In this document: one piece after another, positions 62,508 to 64,000 of the stretch
Position numbering within the stretch: position 1 is the stretch's first letter
Layout of the letters: each line of letters starts with the position of its first letter
DNA from: Daucus carota subsp. sativus
Taxonomy: Eukaryota > Streptophyta > Magnoliopsida > Apiales > Apiaceae
Assembly (NCBI RefSeq): GCF_001625215.2
Contig: NC_030381.2
Coordinates: 49,251,214 to 49,315,213, forward strand
Length of the DNA: 64,000 nt
Direction of reading: 5' to 3'
Notes under the pieces: model-generated
Databases searched by the model: none
What the model was told of the DNA's origin: nothing
Seen by the model: the letters and a program-made list of their open reading frames with translations, nothing else
Program-made: the position numbers and the translations under genes

Positions 62508-63880
62508 TATTTATTTTTTTTTATATATATTTTTAAGTTTTTAGCTGTATTATTTAAAATTATTATTTTTAAACTTTTTAAAATAAATATATATAATTAC
62601 TGTTAATCTTTTTTAAACGATGATTTTAACAACACAGTCAACGGACTATGTAAAAAAGGCAAGTGACCTACTTCAAAATGGAGGGGTGATGTATTGGAGA
62701 GGAAATTTTAAGCATGTGTGTGTATATATAGTATTTAATTAATCTTTTTATTATTCATTAAATATTTAATAATTGAAAATTTAATAAATTATCTTTCTAG
62801 TGAATATATGCTATTATAATTTATAATTTACATCGAAACAAATACAACTAAATTCCAATTTTCAGTTATTATTATTTATACTTTTTTACTTTGATCAATT
62901 TCAAACCTTTCAAATAAACATTAGTTTTTTTCAATTTAAAGTTAGAAGTCACTTAAAAAAGCTTTCATCACTCGTTCAAACAAAGGCACAACTAATTTCC
63001 AGCTATAATAGCAGGTAGAAGAATATTCTAAATTGATACCTAAATCAAAATTTATATGAAATTGTTACATGATTTAGATGCACATTATACTTATTCTCAC
63101 TTTCTACGCACGCTTTTCATAATCGATCGGGAATTATAATTATTTTTAAACTTCATTTACATGATTCAGATACACATTATATTGGTGCTCACTCTCTCCA
63201 CATTTTTCATAACTGATAAAGAATTTTAATTATATTTATATTTCATATTATACTTGTTCTCATTCTCTTCACACGTTTTACATAGTCGAGCAGAAATCAT
63301 AATTATTTTTATATTTCATAATATATAATCATATATTACTAAGGAGTATATTTTACTAACATTATGTATACAGTTAGCTAGATAATTCATCAATTATCGA
63401 CCGGTTAATTATCCAGAAATTTATCTAGTTCAAGAGTCTAATTTCTTTGTTTAGCAATATAAATAACGTCTTTATTTATTGTACATGTTTTCGAGTTACC
63501 GTTTTGAAACTCGACCTTATTTCTAGATATCTCGGACCATCTCACAAACCATTATAATCGAATAAAGGGACATTTATAATTTGATAGCATTTTTTTTTAT
63601 AATTTCTTAAATATCTTTTATTATGTCTTATTTTGAAAAATAACAAAAAAATTATATAAATAACAAGAGATTAACTTGTCTCTGCTTCCTAACTTTTAAC
63701 ATGTTCTATTCTATTACAAACTAATATTGGATATATTTTATTTATATTAATAATAATGAACCTTTTTATAGACATATCAATCATCCCAATCAAATTAATC
63801 TGTTTTAAAAAAAATTGAGAAAAATTCAGTACCAACAATCTCAAATATATCCTTGAATATAGACCAGTTCCAAGCTCTTA

Positions 63881-64000
63881 CTCCCTCCGTCTCAATGAAT
63901 TATATACATTGGGATCGGACATGGAGATCAAGAAAAAGCATAAGAAATGAGTAAAGTTATATGAAAAGTGGGTAAAGTGGTGAGACCCACATATGTTTTA
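63881..64000. mobile_element. Stowaway MITE, cut by the window end
   Basis: TA is followed by CTCCCTCCGTCTCAATGAAT. The interior GGAGATCAAGAAAAAG...ATGAGTAAAG...GTGGGTAAAGTGGTGAGACCC follows the same plan as the copies at 24867 and 51964, so the missing right end is expected just beyond the window. Confidence 0.8.

Larger units (their letters stand above)
50291..64000. other. Gene-poor right end of the window
   Basis: No gene could be supported. The DNA is AT-rich with MITEs and satellites listed separately. Two stretches (52320-52580 and 60300-60440) are rich in ACCCGAAA/CCCGACC words and resemble the block at 7980-8200. Around 51425-51560 the sequence is less AT-rich and could be a gene relic, but no family is recognised. 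Around 59900-59970 there is a short inverted pair of AACGCTACAT/ATAGCGTT words. A half element (PIF- or CACTA-like 'AAACCAAACA') may lie near 55630. Confidence 0.5.

Overview
The window reads as nuclear DNA of a flowering plant, most likely a core eudicot. It is AT-rich, its genes have GT-AG introns, and the gene set is plant-specific: VOZ, ARF3/ETTIN, a HAESA-class receptor kinase and a DUF599 membrane protein. The spacers are full of Stowaway-type MITEs with CTCCCTCCGTCCC ends, plus hAT, Mutator-like, Tourist-like, SINE and Helitron remnants. The species cannot be fixed from sequence alone; nothing is bacterial, viral or organellar.

Layout. (1) 0.3-14 kb: two VOZ transcription-factor genes lie head-to-head. 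The left copy (VOZ-A, minus, 531-4561) is decaying: its tail is frameshifted, intron 2 holds a hAT insertion, and the same intron holds a 147-nt exon-2 duplicate whose splice donor is lost. The right copy (VOZ-B, plus, 10585-13968) is intact. About 6 kb of MITEs and a SINE separate them. (2) 14.8-22 kb: an intronless replication-type histone H3 with a textbook histone promoter element; an intronless RNase-H-fold exonuclease-like gene with a degenerate active site and a tail carrying KEN, SILK-like and RVxF-like motifs; a DUF599 pseudogene; an LTR-like repeat; and an intact DUF599 gene that appears to use a GC-AG intron. (3) 22-33.6 kb: no supported gene; several MITEs, including a 553-bp Mutator-like foldback element with a 10-bp target duplication. 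(4) 34-47.2 kb: ARF3/ETTIN (plus, ten coding exons, two identical tasiR-ARF target sites), then, convergent with it, a short membrane-anchored pseudokinase and a HAESA/HSL1-class LRR receptor kinase, both minus. (5) 47.2-64 kb: no supported gene; Helitron ends, a 510-bp tandem duplication, Stowaway elements and minisatellites.

The genes do not form an operon-like unit. Shared themes are only general: ARF3 and HSL1-class kinases act in development and organ patterning or separation, VOZ proteins in flowering and stress, H3 in S-phase chromatin. All exon boundaries were set by eye from splice signals, reading frame and protein-family continuity. In the multi-exon genes the summed coding length is divisible by three.
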